14,638 nt of DNA from CAYMST01 sp964393115 (lineage in GTDB: Bacteria > Bacteroidota > Bacteroidia > Cytophagales > Cyclobacteriaceae): NCBI GenBank assembly GCA_964393115.1, contig CAYMST010000111.1, positions 1 through 14,638 on the forward strand, read 5' to 3'. The translations under genes and the position numbers were made by a program. Of the stretch, positions 12,642 through 14,638 are shown in pieces (the stretch's first letter is position 1; every line of letters begins with the position of its first letter). The notes beneath the pieces were generated by a model. It saw only the letters and a list, made by a program, of their open reading frames with translations, ran no database searches and was not told where the DNA came from.

Positions 12642-14638
12642 CGATATATCAAAAATATTTGATGCATTCATAAAGAAGGCCGATTCAATCACATTTGTCA
12701 ATGATGCCTTATTCGAAATGGGCAATAGCTTAGGTCAAATGGATATTCAGGTCAAAGGAACATCGACTGAACTTGCTGGTTCGGCGACAAGTTTTACCGA
12801 TCTCCAAGTCAACCTTGAAGAAGTAAATTCCTCTTATGAGACATTGGCTATACGGTTGGAACGGGTCTCAAGAGCTACAAATTTATTCTTTGAAAAAGTT
12901 TCTAAGTTAGATAAAGGTTTTTCAGAGCTTTTATCATTCACCAGCAATTCCAATAAACCTTCAACTGATGGGGTAGAGAATATCGGTGAGACTCTTTCAA
13001 AAGAAATTTCTAAGTCCATAACCAAAGCATTTGAGGACAACGCTGCCAAAGAGGAGAAGAAAGCAAATCGGCAAGAGAGAATAGATCAGTTCAAAAAAGT
13101 TTTTCTCCCGCAGAAAGGAGGAGATGGAAATAAGAGTGCGAAATCGGGAAGCGTTCCGGGACTTCAAGGGTTTGGACGGCTGGCTAAACTCGGATCAAGG
13201 GCCAATCTTATTTCCTTAATCGCTCAAGAAACTGTTAATCTCGGGGTTGAAGCCAGTAATGCAGCTCGAAAACTAGAACAAACTCGATTTGAATTCGAAG
13301 CAATTACCGGTTCAGGAGATGTTAGCCCTCTGATTTCGGGATTCCAGGATTTATCGTTTAATTCCGTATTCACCAGCGATGAAGTCAATGAAAATGCAAA
13401 AACATTGCTTGGGTATGGAGTCTCTCAACAGCAGGTCACCCCTATCTTAAAAAACCTAGGGGATGTTTCTTTAGGCAACAACGACAAGATGCAGAAGCTG
13501 GTCAAGGTCATGGGCTCAGTATCCAACGAAGGAGTACTCACATCTGATACGTTAAAAGCACTGAGTGATTTAGGGTTTAACCCGCTAAAAGCGATATCAG
13601 ATTCCACCGGCACTTCTTTAACTGAACTAAAACACCAGTTAAATAGTGGGAAAATATCATTCGATCAAGTGTCGATGGCACTCAATACCGTCACGACTAA
13701 AGGTGGTCAGTTTCATCTTGGTATGCAAAAGGCAATGGACACAACCAACGGGTCTTTAAAAGCACTTGAAGGACAGGTGTCGGTTCTTACTTCCAAAATA
13801 TTAACGCCAATTGGAGACTTTATTAACGATAGGATACTAGATGTATCAGCACTTTCTAAAATCCTAGGAGGAATCAATGAAGCCCTTCTACCTGAAGATG
13901 TAAAAAAAGCGAAAGAACACGCAGAAGCCGTAAAATCCAAAGAAAGCAGCGACCATTTCCTTCAGAAGATTCAACCAGATTTTATTGAATTACAAAATCT
14001 TAACAAACTAGAAGAAAGAGAAGGAAGATTAACTGTAGAAGACTCTGATCGCAGAGATGAATTGATTAATAAACTGGGAAAAGCAATACCAGAAGCCGTT
14101 TCTGTCGGAGGTTTCGATTTCGACACCAAAAAGGTGACCTCGGTAGATGAGGATATCATTCAAAACCGTCTTAATGAAGAACGGTCCAACAAAACCAAAT
14201 CGACAAGTGATATTCGAGAGTTTCGACAAGAGGAGCTTGACAAAACTTCTAAACAAATAGAGCTTTTAAAACGAGTTCAAGGAGCTAAAGATTTAGATAT
14301 TAAAACTGATCGTGAATTTCAATCTATGTTCGGTTCCATGGAATTTATGAAAGACATCACAAAAGAGTCTAGAAAAGTAAGGAACGGTAGACGGACTATT
14401 GACGGAAGGATGGCTGATAATATCCACAATGACTTTAATCTATCGACAAACGCTTCTCGAGCAGCGATCTCTAAAAAAATGGAGGAATTAGCACAAGAGC
14501 AATCAAATCTTCTAGAAGCAAAACGAATTGAAACTACAGGTCTATCTTCTGAAAAAGCTGCTCTGAAAGAAGGGGTTTCTTCCAATACGATGAGAACTAT
14601 CTTAGATATTCAAGATAAACATCTATCGCGAGAAATCG
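12628..14638 (+). CDS. Tail tape measure protein (C-terminus cut by window edge)
   Basis: The frame is open from GTG 12628 through the window end (670 codons so far). The start overlaps the end of the chaperone extension by 14 bases; an in-frame stop lies at 12613-12615 and a TTG at 12625 is the other choice. Residues about 20-160 are helical and hydrophilic, with Ser/Asn-rich linkers. Residues about 205-400 match the tape-measure N-terminal domain: a helix rich in FEFEAITGSGD, then FNSVFTSDEVNENAKTLLGY, GVLTSDTLKALSDLGFNPLK and SGKISFDQVSMALNTVTTKG, ending with the LKALEGQVSVLTSKILTPIG motif. Beyond about 420 there are charged helices (EEREGRLTVEDSDRRDELIN). Tape measures set tail length and are ejected into the target. 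The total length cannot be known here, and neither can a C-terminal effector domain. Confidence 0.88.
   Translation, partial: MAGDNDISKIFDAFIKKADSITFVNDALFEMGNSLGQMDIQVKGTSTELAGSATSFTDLQVNLEEVNSSYETLAIRLERVSRATNLFFEKVSKLDKGFSELLSFTSNSNKPSTDGVENIGETLSKEISKSITKAFEDNAAKEEKKANRQERIDQFKKVFLPQKGGDGNKSAKSGSVPGLQGFGRLAKLGSRANLISLIAQETVNLGVEASNAARKLEQTRFEFEAITGSGDVSPLISGFQDLSFNSVFTSDEVNENAKTLLGYGVSQQQVTPILKNLGDVSLGNNDKMQKLVKVMGSVSNEGVLTSDTLKALSDLGFNPLKAISDSTGTSLTELKHQLNSGKISFDQVSMALNTVTTKGGQFHLGMQKAMDTTNGSLKALEGQVSVLTSKILTPIGDFINDRILDVSALSKILGGINEALLPEDVKKAKEHAEAVKSKESSDHFLQKIQPDFIELQNLNKLEEREGRLTVEDSDRRDELINKLGKAIPEAVSVGGFDFDTKKVTSVDEDIIQNRLNEERSNKTKSTSDIREFRQEELDKTSKQIELLKRVQGAKDLDIKTDREFQSMFGSMEFMKDITKESRKVRNGRRTIDGRMADNIHNDFNLSTNASRAAISKKMEELAQEQSNLLEAKRIETTGLSSEKAALKEGVSSNTMRTILDIQDKHLSREI

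Noticed and set aside
12051..14585. Minus-strand reading frames under the chaperone and tape-measure genes
   Set aside because: They are Ser/Leu-rich shadows of the plus-strand genes, with no family character and no leaders of their own.
8690..14638. Type VI secretion system or Afp/PVC-type extracellular injection system
   Set aside because: The tube resembles Mu-like phage tubes, and a frameshift chaperone pair precedes a phage-type tape measure. No TssB/TssC, TssK, ClpV or AAA+ gene is seen in the window, although the right-hand part is missing.
1..14638. CRISPR array, tRNA, rRNA, integrase, attachment sites or insertion sequence
   Set aside because: No regularly spaced repeats, cloverleaf sequences or transposase/integrase motifs were found on either strand by reading.

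Overview
The window looks like a chromosomal segment of a Bacteroidota member, probably a Cytophagales-type marine or soil organism, although the sequence does not fix the genus. It is AT-rich. Most genes have A-rich leaders instead of Shine-Dalgarno sites. Several protein types are typical of that phylum: a pirin with an N-terminal leader, a membrane-anchored MutS-like ATPase, a DUF5989 micro-protein and a DUF2586-like tail sheath. No tRNA, rRNA, CRISPR array, integrase or insertion sequence was seen.

Positions 1-7178 are ordinary chromosomal genes. A minus-strand gene for a membrane-anchored SRPBCC plus GyrI-like protein runs off the left edge. Divergent from it is a UPF0114 (YqhA-type) membrane protein, followed by an intrinsic terminator. 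Next come a MutS-family ATPase with two pairs of predicted membrane helices, an AraC-type regulator, a pirin and a polytopic protein ending in an isoprenylcysteine methyltransferase-like domain. The regulator and pirin are adjacent and co-oriented, so they may be functionally linked. The pirin has a second, internal start with a strong Shine-Dalgarno site.

Positions 7179-8689 form a transition zone of about 1.5 kb. It holds a stand-alone helix-turn-helix protein preceded by a 17-bp palindrome, a 49-residue DUF5989 gene, and gene-poor AT-rich DNA. That DNA contains a nested hairpin and a U-tract terminator, read here as a possible structured small RNA.

Positions 8690-14638 hold a compact same-strand contractile tail operon, cut by the right edge. 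Its order is a small charged protein, tail sheath 1, tail sheath 2, tail tube, tail-assembly chaperone, a -1 frame chaperone extension, and tape measure. No terminase, portal, protease or capsid gene precedes it; the DNA directly upstream is sparse non-coding sequence and then housekeeping genes. The best reading is the start of a headless contractile tail locus (tailocin, or Saprospira rhapidosome-like), with the helix-turn-helix protein as a candidate regulator. The alternative is the tail arm of a rearranged or decayed prophage. The two sheaths would polymerise around the tube, the chaperone pair would load onto the tape measure, and the tape measure would set tail length. Baseplate, spike, fibre and lysis genes would be expected to the right of the window.
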